From NCBI RefSeq assembly GCF_011044155.1, contig NZ_CP049056.1, positions 1 to 64,000 of the forward strand: 64,000 nucleotides of DNA, given 5' to 3'. A model generated the notes under the pieces. The model was not told the DNA's origin. It saw nothing but the letters and a program-made list of their open reading frames with translations, and did no database searches. This document shows positions 43,786 to 52,733 of the stretch, in pieces. Numbering within the stretch: position 1 is the stretch's first letter; every line of letters begins with the position of its first letter. Source of the stretch: Pikeienuella piscinae. Lineage in GTDB: Bacteria; Pseudomonadota; Alphaproteobacteria; Rhodobacterales; Rhodobacteraceae. The position numbers and the translations under genes are program-made.

Positions 43786-44580
43786 TCAGTCCGGCGCCAC
43801 CGAGAACGGGTCGGGTTTGCGCAATTCGGCGACCGGCAGGGTGTCCGGCGCGTCGGTCGTCCGCCATTCGCCGCCGCGGAAAAACTCCAGCGGGGTGAAC
43901 CGCGCCTTGTAGTCCATCTTCCGCGACCCGGGCACCCAGTAGCCGAGATAGAGATAGGGCAGAGCCGACTGCCGGGCGATCTCCAGATGGTCGAGGATCA
44001 TGAATACGCCGAGGCTGCGCCGCGCCAGCTCAGGTCGGAAAAAGCTGTAGACCATCGAAAGGCCGTCGGCCATCACGTCGGTTAGACAGGCGGCGACGAG
44101 GCTCTCCTCCGCGGGCGCGTCCCGGTCGTGATATTCGATCACCCGCGTGCGCACCGTCGTCTCTTCGATCATCGAGGCGAACTCGCAGATATCCATCTCC
44201 GCCATGCCGCCATCGGCGTGGCGGGATTGGAGATAGGCGCGGAAGAGCTCGTATTGCTCCTCCGTCGCCCAGGGCGCGCACGTCCGTCGCTCCAGCCCGG
44301 CGTTGCGTTTCAGGATGCGCCGCTGCGAGGCGGTCGGAGCGTGGCGCGCCGCCGGAACCCGGACCGACAGGCACGCGCCACATTCCGAACAGGCCGGCCG
44401 GTAGGCGACCGACTGGCTGCGCCGGAAACCGCGAAGGCTCAGCGCGTCGTTCACTTCTCGCGCGTCGGCGCCGCGCAGCGTGGTGAAAAGCTTCCTCTCC
44501 TGCCGTCCGGGAAGATAAGGACAGGGCTGGTTCGCGGTCAGGAAGAACTGGGCTGTGATCTTCTGGTTGAGATGGGTCAT
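43786..44580 (-). CDS. bpt: Aspartate/glutamate leucyltransferase Bpt
   Basis: Transfers leucine from tRNA to N-terminal Asp or Glu, marking proteins for ClpAP degradation. In 264 residues it has the Cys motif [17 protein letters not shown], the substrate region [16 protein letters not shown] and [22 protein letters not shown], the hallmark of the Ate/Bpt C-terminal domain. It converges on the RTX protease gene (20 bp apart) and is followed upstream by an RDD gene on the same strand, a usual pairing in this group. Confidence 0.93.
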   Translation of the reverse strand: MTHLNQKITAQFFLTANQPCPYLPGRQERKLFTTLRGADAREVNDALSLRGFRRSQSVAYRPACSECGACLSVRVPAARHAPTASQRRILKRNAGLERRTCAPWATEEQYELFRAYLQSRHADGGMAEMDICEFASMIEETTVRTRVIEYHDRDAPAEESLVAACLTDVMADGLSMVYSFFRPELARRSLGVFMILDHLEIARQSALPYLYLGYWVPGSRKMDYKARFTPLEFFRGGEWRTTDAPDTLPVAELRKPDPFSVAPD

Positions 44581-44644
44581 CTTAGACTATCGAGAAACCG
44601 GCGCGGCGAAGAGAAGCGAAGCGTAGCAACGCTTTTCCACGCTG

Positions 44645-45103
44645 TCACGCCGGAGAATTGATCATTGTCGAGCCAAATGGAAGATCATGAAGCCCGCGCC
44701 CCATCGCCGAACCGGCCATGAGCGCGACGGAGACGAGTTGCACCACGATGAAGCTGATCGCCACATAGAAAAGGAGCGTGTGGCCGATCGCGTGGAAGAG
44801 ATCGAACCGCGCGCCGTCGCGCTGGCGCAATTCGATCCCGGCGAAGCGCATACCCGGCGTCGCCGAGCGATTGGAGATCGTGGCGACGCGGTAGATGAAG
44901 TCGACCACCGCGATGACGAAGCCGAGAATGAAGAATCCGATCCCGAGCGTCAGTATCCCGACGATCAGCGCGATGCCCCAGACCAGCACGACGTCGATCA
45001 GAAACGCGAGGAGGCGTCGCGCCGGAACCCCGTCGTAAAACTGACGGTCGGTTACCGGGTCCGGCAGAACGCCGGGCGCGAGACCGGCCGTGTAATCTGA
45101 CAT
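44645..45103 (-). CDS. RDD family membrane protein
   Basis: 152-residue inner-membrane protein. The RDD signature is present as ARRLLAFLIDVVLVW (Arg-Asp pattern in span 1), with RSATPGMRFAGIELRQRDG between later spans and three to four hydrophobic segments. No transport substrate is known. It lies 64 bp upstream of bpt. Confidence 0.87.
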   Translation of the reverse strand: MSDYTAGLAPGVLPDPVTDRQFYDGVPARRLLAFLIDVVLVWGIALIVGILTLGIGFFILGFVIAVVDFIYRVATISNRSATPGMRFAGIELRQRDGARFDLFHAIGHTLLFYVAISFIVVQLVSVALMAGSAMGRGLHDLPFGSTMINSPA

Positions 45104-45143
45104 GATCGTTCACTTCCTTTTCGGGGACTGTCGCCTCTCCCGT

Positions 45144-45938
45144 CTAGAGGTGGGTGATCGCGCGGGTGATATCAACATTCGTGAACCAGCCGACCGCCGG
45201 CTCTTTCCGCGCGCCTGTCGTGGTCACGAACACATCCTGCGCGCCTTCGTTGGCGGGGTCCTCCAGCCGCGCCTTCGCGTCCCAGAGCGTCGCTTCGGGG
45301 TCGATCGCCACCCAGAGCGACAGTTTGGGACCGATATCGGCATCTTTGAGAATGTCGCCAAGGGTGCGGGTGTCGGGATCGCCGGCGGCGGTCGGGTTCG
45401 GATTTTTCTGCAGAAACTCGAAATAGAGGCTCCTGTGCAGCATGAATTTCGGCGTGTTGTCGGCCGCGAGGACTGGCGCGCGGGTGCACGCCTTGCGGTT
45501 CGAATCCGGGCTCGGGTCGAGTATCTCTCCGAAGCGCGCAAGCGGGATCTGTTCGACCGTCATGCCGTCCTTGGGCTTGGCCACCTCAATCTCGTCGATC
45601 TTCATCATGATCCCGCGCACGAGGCTATGCTTCAGCGTCTGCTCGGGGGTGAGCCGGTCGACGATCTTCTTCACGCTCCGGTTCGCCGTTTCGAAATTCT
45701 TCGCGGAGAAGTAAAAGGCAAGAACCGTTCCGATCCATGTTCCGAATAGAGTAATAAGTGTTCCGAAAACATAGCGAGAAAATTCGATAATGTCCCTGCT
45801 GCTGTGGCTTATGCTAAATATCATTGCGGCGGTCGTGATCGTCACGACAATCATCGCTATGAAAACCCACTTGATAATATTATCAGCTATTTTGTCACGA
45901 AATTCAGTGTCGTTTGCACTAGGGTTTAGGTCCGGCAT
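45144..45938 (-). CDS. Two-span membrane protein with a CBS-like C-terminal segment
   Basis: 264-residue protein not recognised as a named family. Residues 22-43 and 58-77 are hydrophobic and probably span the membrane. The soluble part (about 80-264) contains DILKDADIGPKLSLWVAIDP and ends GWFTNVDITRAI, resembling the end of a CBS domain. The ATG at 45938 has CAGGAGACC upstream. Its 5' 250 bp are much richer in A and T than the neighbours, which may indicate later acquisition or a promoter-proximal bias. Confidence 0.6.
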   Translation of the reverse strand: MPDLNPSANDTEFRDKIADNIIKWVFIAMIVVTITTAAMIFSISHSSRDIIEFSRYVFGTLITLFGTWIGTVLAFYFSAKNFETANRSVKKIVDRLTPEQTLKHSLVRGIMMKIDEIEVAKPKDGMTVEQIPLARFGEILDPSPDSNRKACTRAPVLAADNTPKFMLHRSLYFEFLQKNPNPTAAGDPDTRTLGDILKDADIGPKLSLWVAIDPEATLWDAKARLEDPANEGAQDVFVTTTGARKEPAVGWFTNVDITRAITHL

Positions 45939-46237
45939 GATAAAGGTCTCCTGAAATGAATATCGCGAGATACTATCATGAACGGGGCATGCCTGATAGC
46001 AGTTCAACCATAAGGTGGTCCGTGACAGCGGTGATCGGCGATTTCCGCCGCAGGCGACGACGCGCGAGTCGCCGCAAGCGGTATCTGGATTTTCTCGATT
46101 CGCTATGGTTAACATGCGGATCGTCCGCCAATGCTTCCAGTAGGAAGAGCGGGCTCGATTTCGAACGACGGGGCTCTTTGTTCTGCTTCCCGCCCGGAAG
46201 CGCCTGCACGCGGCGCGTGTTATCGTCAGAGGTTTTC
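45939..46237. other. Divergent promoter region
   Basis: 299 bp between the divergent CBS-like and outer-membrane-barrel genes. GC content is lower than in flanking genes. A GGTTAAC motif lies near 46105. A plus-strand frame here is open into the barrel gene but its residues (45956-46237) do not resemble coding sequence. Confidence 0.5.
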
Positions 46238-46975
46238 ATGAAGAAAACGAGTTGGCTGCTGATCGCCTTTCTGACCGCCGCGCCGGCGGCGGCACAGGCC
46301 CAGGAATGGAGCTTCTCCGGAACCATCTACGGATGGGTCCCGGGGATCGACCTGACGGTCGACTCGCCCTTTGGCTCCCTCGAAGGAGGCAAGAGCAACG
46401 AAAGCGTTCTCGAATCCATCGACATGGCTTTCATGGCTTCGGCGGAGATCCGCAACGGGCGGTGGGGCCTGCTCGGCGATTTCATCTACGCCGATCTCTC
46501 CGGCGACCGGGACACCCCGCGCGGCCTGGCGTTTTCGGACCTCAAGATCGACACCAAGATCGCGGCGTTCAGCGGATATGCGGCCTACAGACTGGCCGAG
46601 AACGAGAATATCGCCTTCGATCTCGCCGGGGGGTTCCGCGCTTTCACCGTCGATATCGACGCCAAGCTCACCGCGACCCGGCCGGGCGGGAACCGGAAAC
46701 TCAGCATCGACAGGACATGGGTCGTGCCTCTTCTCGGCGCGCGCGTGATCGCGCCCTTCGCCGATGACTGGTTCGCCATGGCGTTCGCCGATATCGGCGG
46801 CGTCGCGAACGACGACATGACCTGGCAGGCTCTGGCCAGCCTCGGCTATCGCTTCAATGAAACCTGGTCGGCGGAGCTCGCCTATCGCTACATGAGCATC
46901 GACACGAAGATCGGCGGGCTGGACACGGAGATGGATCTCCACGGGCCGCTCATCGGCGTCTCCGCGCGTTTCTGA
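46238..46975 (+). CDS. Outer-membrane beta-barrel protein
   Basis: 245-residue protein with a Sec signal (MKKTSWLLIAFLTAAPAAAQAQ) and a chain of alternating polar/hydrophobic strands ending in phenylalanine (LHGPLIGVSARF), as barrel-assembly substrates do. Segments such as WGLLGDFIYADLSGD, FSGYAAYRLAENENIAFDL and LGYRFNETWSAELAYRYM fit an eight-stranded barrel of the OmpW/OmpA-like type. Function not known. It is closed by a long hairpin at 46988-47047. Confidence 0.8.
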   Translation: MKKTSWLLIAFLTAAPAAAQAQEWSFSGTIYGWVPGIDLTVDSPFGSLEGGKSNESVLESIDMAFMASAEIRNGRWGLLGDFIYADLSGDRDTPRGLAFSDLKIDTKIAAFSGYAAYRLAENENIAFDLAGGFRAFTVDIDAKLTATRPGGNRKLSIDRTWVVPLLGARVIAPFADDWFAMAFADIGGVANDDMTWQALASLGYRFNETWSAELAYRYMSIDTKIGGLDTEMDLHGPLIGVSARF

Positions 46976-46987
46976 GGGCTGAACCTA

Positions 46988-47047
46988 GGCCCGCCTGACC
47001 GGGCCGATGCGTGGAGAGTGCGCGTATCGGCCCCGGTCAGGCGGGCC
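46988..47047. terminator. Long bidirectional hairpin between barrel gene and ppk2
   Basis: Bases 46988-47008 pair with 47026-47047 over 21 bp with one bulged C and a 17-nt loop, between two convergent stop codons. There is no clear U-tract on either strand. Confidence 0.65.
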
Positions 47048-47048
47048 G

Positions 47049-47912
47049 TCACGGCGTCGCCAGAGAGATCTCGCCGGCGGGCGCGCAGAGCGCCGGATCG
47101 GGCGGTCGGGCGGCGTCCTTGCTCCTGTGCTCGTAGGGAATCGCGGACAGCACGGCCCTGATCGCCGCGATGCGGGCGCGTTTCTTGTCGTCGGCGCGGA
47201 TCACCGTCCAGGGCGCGTTGGCGTTGTGGGTGCGCGCGAACATCTCGTCGATCGCCTCGGAATAGTCCGGCCACCGGTCGAGCGACTGATAGTCGATCGG
47301 CGATAGTTTCCACTGTTTCAGCGGGTCCTCTTCCCGGTCCAGGAAACGCCGAAGCTGTTCGGCGCGCCCGATGGTCAGCCAGAACTTGAACAGCCGGATG
47401 CCGTCATTGACCAGCATGTCCTCGAATTCCGGCGCCTGGTGAAAGAAGAGCTCCCGCTCGGTCCTTGACGAGAACCCGAACACCCGCTCGACGACGGCGC
47501 GATTGTACCAGCTGCGATCGAAGAACACGATTTCGCCGGGGCCGGGCAGATGCCGGATATAACGCTGGAAATACCATTGCCCGCGTTCGACATCGGACGG
47601 CTTCGGAAGCGCGACGACGCGCGCGGCGCGGGAGTTGAGATTCTCGCAGAACCGCTTGATGGTTCCGCCCTTGCCGGCGGCGTCGCGCCCCTCGAAAATG
47701 ATGACGACGCGCGCGCCGGTTGATCTGACCCAGGCCAGCAGCTTGACAAGTTCGATCTGGAGCGGCGCCATCTCCTTCTCGTATTTCTTGCGGCGCATCC
47801 GTTCCTTGTAGGGATAGCCCGGATCAAGGAAATCGTCTTTCGAGGCGTCCTCGATCGCCTCTCGCACGTCTTTCGGCGCCTTTTCCCTGAAATACGCTTT
47901 GACCTGGCCCAT
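47049..47912 (-). CDS. ppk2: Polyphosphate kinase 2
   Basis: Transfers phosphate between polyphosphate and nucleotides. The 287-residue P-loop protein has Walker A FEGRDAAGKGGTIKRF, the lid segment and Walker B EIVFFDRSWYNRAVVERVFGF, and WYFQRYIRHLPG. It matches class I one-domain PPK2. N-terminal charged helices (KERMRRKKYEKEM) are typical. It could link to the phosphate genes of the window only by function, not by position. Confidence 0.94.
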   Translation of the reverse strand: MGQVKAYFREKAPKDVREAIEDASKDDFLDPGYPYKERMRRKKYEKEMAPLQIELVKLLAWVRSTGARVVIIFEGRDAAGKGGTIKRFCENLNSRAARVVALPKPSDVERGQWYFQRYIRHLPGPGEIVFFDRSWYNRAVVERVFGFSSRTERELFFHQAPEFEDMLVNDGIRLFKFWLTIGRAEQLRRFLDREEDPLKQWKLSPIDYQSLDRWPDYSEAIDEMFARTHNANAPWTVIRADDKKRARIAAIRAVLSAIPYEHRSKDAARPPDPALCAPAGEISLATP

Positions 47913-47972
47913 TCGCAGCCTCCCTTCGCCGGCGCGGCGATGATGCGGACCCGGCGCGCGCGCGTCCAGCTC

Positions 47973-48920
47973 TCAGGCGACGCGCTCGATCAGCTCCGAG
48001 AGCACATCCTCACGCGCGTGATGCGCCATGTGGCCGATTCCGGGCAACGGAGTCAGCCGGGCGTTCGGCGCGGCTGCGGCGAATGCGACGCCGTGCTGCT
48101 CGATATCGAGCAACCAGTCGGCGTCGCCATGCATGATCTCGGCCGGAACCTTCAACTCACCATAGCGCGCCGCGAGCGCCGCCACGCCGCGGTTCGTGTT
48201 CGCGAGGTCCTGGCCGTTCGCGGCAAGCGTCTTCTCGCGGAGCGCGAGCGGCGCCCCGACATAATCGAGATAGCCTTTCGGCGGGTCCTGCGGCTGAAAG
48301 GCGCGGGCGATGAAACGCTCGACCCCGCCGGTCTCCGCCGTGCGGGTGATCCGGCGATTATAGGCCGCGGCGATGAGCGGGCCGAAGCCGAGCGCGTCAA
48401 AAATCGGGGCGATACCGCCCCATGGCATGGTGACGCCGGAGACCGAGACGACGCCGGAGACGTCATCCGGCGCATCCAGCGCCCAGGCGAGCGCGACCGA
48501 GGCGCCCCAGCTGTGGCCGACCAGAACCGGCCGCTCCGCGCCCATCTCGCGCGCCGCTTCGCGAAGCTGCGCGGCCTGCGCCTCCGGCCGCCACGCGCCC
48601 TCGGTCCCCTCGCGTTCGGAATAGCCGAATCCGGGCCGGTCCATCGCGATTACCCGGCGATGCGTGGAGAGGCGCCTGGTGATGTCGAAGGTCCAGTCGC
48701 GGACATTGCCGCTGGCGCCGTGGATGAGGATGACCGGCGCGCCGTCGCCTCGCCCATCGTCGGTGGCGTGAACGCGCCGCCCATCCGGTCCGTAGAGCCG
48801 CCCGAGCGGCGGATAGGCAGCTTCGGCCGCTGTCGCCGAAACGACCGGCTCGCGCGCCGGGGCGCAGGCGGCGGCGAGTCCGGCCCCGGCGCCGAGGATA
48901 AAGCCGCGTCGGATCATCAT
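47973..48920 (-). CDS. Alpha/beta hydrolase, probable lipoprotein
   Basis: 315-residue exported hydrolase. Its N-terminus (RRGFILGAGAGLAAACAP) carries both a twin-arginine-like pair and a lipobox (LAAAC). The fold shows LIHGASGNVRDW, DRPGFGYS, the nucleophile elbow VGHSWGASV, MHGDADWLLD and the catalytic histidine in GIGHMAHH. Substrate unknown. Transcribed with metA upstream (49 bp gap). Confidence 0.85.
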   Translation of the reverse strand: MMIRRGFILGAGAGLAAACAPAREPVVSATAAEAAYPPLGRLYGPDGRRVHATDDGRGDGAPVILIHGASGNVRDWTFDITRRLSTHRRVIAMDRPGFGYSEREGTEGAWRPEAQAAQLREAAREMGAERPVLVGHSWGASVALAWALDAPDDVSGVVSVSGVTMPWGGIAPIFDALGFGPLIAAAYNRRITRTAETGGVERFIARAFQPQDPPKGYLDYVGAPLALREKTLAANGQDLANTNRGVAALAARYGELKVPAEIMHGDADWLLDIEQHGVAFAAAAPNARLTPLPGIGHMAHHAREDVLSELIERVA

Positions 48921-48969
48921 CTTCCGCTCTCCGTATTCACGCCAGATCCGGAAGCGCGCGCCGCGCGCC

Positions 48970-49884
48970 TCACCCGCCGATACGGTCGACCTCGAATGGA
49001 GTCGTCTGATAGATCTGGTTGATCCAGTTGCCGTAGAGAAGATGCCCGTGGCTGCGCCATGTGTTGCGCGGCGGGCGCGACGGGTCGTCCTCGGGATAGT
49101 AGTTGGCCGGAATCGTGATCGGCGTCCCCGCGATGACGTCGCGATCGTATTCCTGTTTCAAGGTGTCGGCGTCGTATTCGAGATGGTTGAACATGAAGAG
49201 CGCGTTTAGCGCCTCATCGCGCAGGAGGCATATCCCCGAGAGCGGCGAGGCGGCGAGAATCTCGACACCGTGCTTCGTCACGTCGTCCTCGCGCACCTCG
49301 GTCCAGCGGCTGACCGGGGCGACGAAACGGTCGGCGAAGCCCGTCAGGTAGGGCGAGCCGGGGCGCGCGACCTCCTGCTCGAAACAGCCAAAAAGCTTGG
49401 CGCCGAGATCGTGTTTCGGCACGCCGTAGAAATGGCGCAGCATCGCCTGCCCGCCCCAGCAGATCGCGAAGGTGGAATGGACATGGCTTCGCGTCCACTC
49501 GAACACTTCCTGCAATTCGCGCCAGTAGCTGACCTCCTCGAACGGCAGATGTTCGATCGGGGCGCCGGTGATGATCAGCCCGTCGAACTTGCGTTCCCGG
49601 GCTTTCGCGAAGGGCTGGTAGAAGGCGCGCATGTGCTCCGCCGGGGTGTGGCGGCTTTCATGCTCGGTCATGCGGATCAGAGTCAGCTCGATCTGCAGCG
49701 GGCCGGCGCCGATCACGCGGGCGAGCTGCGTCTCGGTCTGCACTTTCTTCGGCATCAGGTTCAGAAGCGCGATCTGCAGCGGGCGGATATCCTGACGCGC
49801 CGCGTCATCCTCGCTCATCACCATCACGCCCTCGCGCGTCAGCACGTCGCGGGCGGGCAGGTCGGCGGGGATCTTTATCGGCAT
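48970..49884 (-). CDS. metA: Homoserine O-acyltransferase MetA
   Basis: Activates homoserine in methionine synthesis. The 304-residue protein opens [10 protein letters not shown], has [20 protein letters not shown], the nucleophile Cys142 in [11 protein letters not shown] and the His/Glu pair in FNHLEYD. Alphaproteobacterial MetA enzymes often use acetyl-CoA rather than succinyl-CoA, so the acyl donor is left open. No recognisable SAM riboswitch occurs in the 80-bp leader. Confidence 0.93.
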   Translation of the reverse strand: MPIKIPADLPARDVLTREGVMVMSEDDAARQDIRPLQIALLNLMPKKVQTETQLARVIGAGPLQIELTLIRMTEHESRHTPAEHMRAFYQPFAKARERKFDGLIITGAPIEHLPFEEVSYWRELQEVFEWTRSHVHSTFAICWGGQAMLRHFYGVPKHDLGAKLFGCFEQEVARPGSPYLTGFADRFVAPVSRWTEVREDDVTKHGVEILAASPLSGICLLRDEALNALFMFNHLEYDADTLKQEYDRDVIAGTPITIPANYYPEDDPSRPPRNTWRSHGHLLYGNWINQIYQTTPFEVDRIGG

Positions 49885-49964
49885 CGTCTCTGGTTCCGGG
49901 CCTCTGTGTCTTGCGGGCCTCCCGCATTACGGGCGGCGACGGTTTTCGGCAAGCGCCGCTCCAC

Positions 49965-50834
49965 TCACCTTTCCGCGCGTTTCTCGATGGCGTCTGAAAC
50001 AAGGCGGGAGAAATCCTCGCCGGTCTCGACCCCGGCGATGTCGTCCGCCTCCACCGTCACGCCCCAGCGGTCGGCGATCGCCTGGTAGCGCGGCCGCCGA
50101 TGCGCGAGGAGCCGGGCGAAGCCGTGGCGGATGAACGCGTCGGGGTCGACCTTCTCAGGCGGGCCGTTCGTCTCGGCCAGATAATCCGCCCAGATCTCCT
50201 TCAGGAAACTCTCCTGATAATACATCGGTTTCGGCGCCCGGTCGAAACGCGTCTTCAGCGCCTCCTCGTGCGCCTCGGTTCCGCGGATATAGACCGGGAG
50301 CATGGACTGATAGAGCGCGTTCAGCACCGGATCGTCCGGGTTCGAGGGCTCCACCACCTCGCAGATCGAGCCCGAAGTATCGCAGACGAAGTGGTCATAC
50401 TGATAGAGCGACCGCGCCCGGTCGATAAAGGCCCGCGCGTCCAGCATCGCCGCGATCTCCGCCTTCCGATGCAGGCGCTGACGGTCGAGATAATCGTCGA
50501 AGGGGATGCCGCCCTTTTCCGGATCGCCGGGTTTGCCAAGCCATGTCGAAAGCGGCGACAGGTTGTGAAAGGAGAGATTGGAGGCGATATAGATCGAATC
50601 CGAGCGCAGCAATTCCCGCAGATAGGGGTTCTTCATCGCCTCGCGCTTGAAGTCGTCGGTGATCTCCTCGTCGAGATAGCGCGTGCCGATCCGGTAATCC
50701 ACGGAGTAGTGAAACCAGTCGCCCTCCTCGCGCAGAAGGGCGCCGATCCGGGTCTTGCCGACGCCGGACATGCCGAGAAGCGCGACCGCCTTGCGCGGCG
50801 CGGCGCGCCAGTCCTCCGCCGTCTCGTAGATCAT
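49965..50834 (-). CDS. P-loop ATPase of unknown role
   Basis: 289-residue protein with a kinase-like Walker A (LLGMSGVGKTRIGALL, residues 19-34), followed by WFHYSVDYRIGTRYL. It is conserved in Rhodobacterales as an unnamed ATPase (memory). The size and P-loop resemble shikimate-type or nucleotide kinases, but no substrate motif is recognised. The gene lies 80 bp upstream of metA on the same strand and 52 bp downstream of the MFS gene. Confidence 0.75.
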   Translation of the reverse strand: MIYETAEDWRAAPRKAVALLGMSGVGKTRIGALLREEGDWFHYSVDYRIGTRYLDEEITDDFKREAMKNPYLRELLRSDSIYIASNLSFHNLSPLSTWLGKPGDPEKGGIPFDDYLDRQRLHRKAEIAAMLDARAFIDRARSLYQYDHFVCDTSGSICEVVEPSNPDDPVLNALYQSMLPVYIRGTEAHEEALKTRFDRAPKPMYYQESFLKEIWADYLAETNGPPEKVDPDAFIRHGFARLLAHRRPRYQAIADRWGVTVEADDIAGVETGEDFSRLVSDAIEKRAER

Positions 50835-50886
50835 CGCCGCTCTCCTGCGCTACGGGCGGATCGGTTAGCGTCAAAGCGCGCCAGGT

Positions 50887-52080
50887 TCAATGCGTGCGCC
50901 GCGCCGAACGCCGGGCGAGCGCGAGCAGGCCGATCCCGCAGAGCACCATGACGGCCGCCGCCGCCAGCATCAGATCGTACCCACCCGCCCGCCACAGGAG
51001 CGCCGCGAGAAAGGGCGCGGCCGCGAAGCCGGCGATGAAGGGCGTCGCCAGCGCGCCGGAGATCGCGCCGAACCCGGCGCGGCCCAGGATCTCCGCGATC
51101 GCCAGCGGCTTGGCGATCGCCCCGATCCCGTTCGCGGCCCCGAGCGCGATGATGGCGAGGAATATCCGCCAGTCCGGCCCGGCGGCGGAGAGCAGCAGGA
51201 GATAGGACGCCCCGGTAACGCCGTAAGCCCCGAGGATCAGCCCGATCCCGGCCGTGCGCCGCGCAAAAAGCGTGATGAAGATCCGCCCGGCGACCTGCGC
51301 CGGGCCGATCAGCGCGGCCGCGAAAACCGCAGTCCCGCCGGTCGCGCCGCGCGAGCCGAGGATCGGCATCAGGTGGCTGATCAGCATCCCGTGCGTAAGC
51401 GCGATTACCGGCAGAGCCGCCGCCAGCAACCAGAACGCCGCCGTAGAGCGCGCCCGCCGCGCCGCCGCGCGATCCGCGCGCCCGGCCTCGGCGCTCGGCC
51501 GCGCCGGGCCGCCCGCCGCGAGCCGGCGCGCCGACCAGTAGAAAAGCGGCGCCGCGACGAGGATCACCAGCGCCGCGAAAACCCTGAGCGCCGCGCGCCA
51601 GCCCGCCGCGTCGGCGATGACATCGGCGAGTGGAAAGGCGATGGTGGAGGCGAAACCGGCGACCAGCGTCACCAGCGTGATCGGGCCGCGCGCCTCGGCC
51701 CCTTTCACGCGGGTGAGAAAGGCGAAACAGGGCTCGTAGAGGCAGAACGCGTTCGCCGCGCCGATCAGCGCCCAGAGCGCGAAGAACCCCGCCTGGCTCT
51801 CAACCAGCGAAAGCGCCACGAGAAAGACCCCGCCGAACAGCGCCGCGACCGGCAGCATCAGCGCGCCCCGGCCGCTGTCGATCACCCGCCCGGCGATGGG
51901 GGCCGAAAGAGCCGAGACGCCGAGCGCCAGCGTGAAGCCGAGCGCGACGACGTCACGTCCCCAGCCGAAATCACCCTCCCATCTGAGGAGGAGGATCGGG
52001 AAAGTATAGAAGAGCCCCGCCCAGACGAGGGTTTCGGCCACGGCGAGACCGAGGATCGGCGCGCGGTCCGACGCCTTCAT
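50887..52080 (-). CDS. MFS transporter
   Basis: 397-residue inner-membrane carrier with about twelve hydrophobic spans. The major-facilitator loop motif is present as GRVIDSGRGALML between spans 2 and 3, and the central cytoplasmic loop (about 190-215) is rich in Arg and Ala. Substrate cannot be told. It ends 33 bp downstream of ppa on the same strand. Confidence 0.85.
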   Translation of the reverse strand: MKASDRAPILGLAVAETLVWAGLFYTFPILLLRWEGDFGWGRDVVALGFTLALGVSALSAPIAGRVIDSGRGALMLPVAALFGGVFLVALSLVESQAGFFALWALIGAANAFCLYEPCFAFLTRVKGAEARGPITLVTLVAGFASTIAFPLADVIADAAGWRAALRVFAALVILVAAPLFYWSARRLAAGGPARPSAEAGRADRAAARRARSTAAFWLLAAALPVIALTHGMLISHLMPILGSRGATGGTAVFAAALIGPAQVAGRIFITLFARRTAGIGLILGAYGVTGASYLLLLSAAGPDWRIFLAIIALGAANGIGAIAKPLAIAEILGRAGFGAISGALATPFIAGFAAAPFLAALLWRAGGYDLMLAAAAVMVLCGIGLLALARRSARRTH

Positions 52081-52113
52081 CGGCGCGAAACGGAATGCGC
52101 CCCGAGGGGGAGC

Positions 52114-52650
52114 TTACTTCTTAACGGCGTCAACGGATTTCTGCAGGATCGCCTCGGCCTCGGCCTTGTCGCCCCAGCCGATCACCCGCACCCATTTGCC
52201 CTCTTCGAGATCCTTGTAGTGCTCGAAGAAATGCTTGATCCGGTCGCGGGTCTTCGGGGCGATGTCCTCGAGGTCCTGGATATGGGCCTGGAACGGGTCG
52301 GTCTTTTCATGCGGGACGGCGATCAGCTTGTCGTCCATGCCGCCGTCGTCCTCCATTTTCAGCACGCCGACCGGCCGGCAGCGGATCACGACGCCGGGCT
52401 GCAACGCGAAATCGCAGATCACCAGAACGTCGGTCGGATCGCCGTCATCATGCAGCGAGTTGGGGACGAACCCGTAGTTGCAGGGGTAGAACATCGGCGT
52501 GTTGACGATCCGATCGACGAAAACCGCGCCCGAATCCTTGTCGATCTCGTATTTCACCGGCTGGCCGCCATTGGCGCCGCCGGTGATCTCGATCACCACG
52601 TTCACATCTGAGGGCGGGTTCTTCCCGGCCGGAATCGCATCGAGGTTCAT
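52114..52650 (-). CDS. ppa: Inorganic pyrophosphatase
   Basis: Hydrolyses pyrophosphate in the cytoplasm. The 178-residue family I enzyme shows EIDKDSGAVFVDR, YPCNYGFVPNSL, the metal-binding DGDPTDVLV and MEDDGGMDDKLIAVP. C-terminal KPA-type motif region is HFFEHYKDLEEGKWV. ATG 52650 follows AAGGAGACAGCGA. Confidence 0.95.
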   Translation of the reverse strand: MNLDAIPAGKNPPSDVNVVIEITGGANGGQPVKYEIDKDSGAVFVDRIVNTPMFYPCNYGFVPNSLHDDGDPTDVLVICDFALQPGVVIRCRPVGVLKMEDDGGMDDKLIAVPHEKTDPFQAHIQDLEDIAPKTRDRIKHFFEHYKDLEEGKWVRVIGWGDKAEAEAILQKSVDAVKK

Positions 52651-52733
52651 TCGCTGTCTCCTTGAAATTTTCGCGCCGCGTGTAACACCGCCCGGCGCGG
52701 CGCGGAAGCCTGTCAGGCGCGGCTTTTTTCCGT

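Noticed and set aside
42056-43867. 603-codon minus-strand open frame opposite the RTX protease
   Set aside because: Antisense of the Gly-Asp repeats produces a long Ala/Val/Pro frame; the repeats and zinc site make the plus strand the coding one.
45496-45508. GGTTCGAATCC, like a tRNA T-loop
   Set aside because: No acceptor or anticodon stem around it; it lies inside the CBS-like gene and encodes ordinary residues there.
49885-49964. Possible SAM riboswitch in the metA leader
   Set aside because: Only 80 nt, with no SAM-II or SAM/SAH consensus elements that I recognise.
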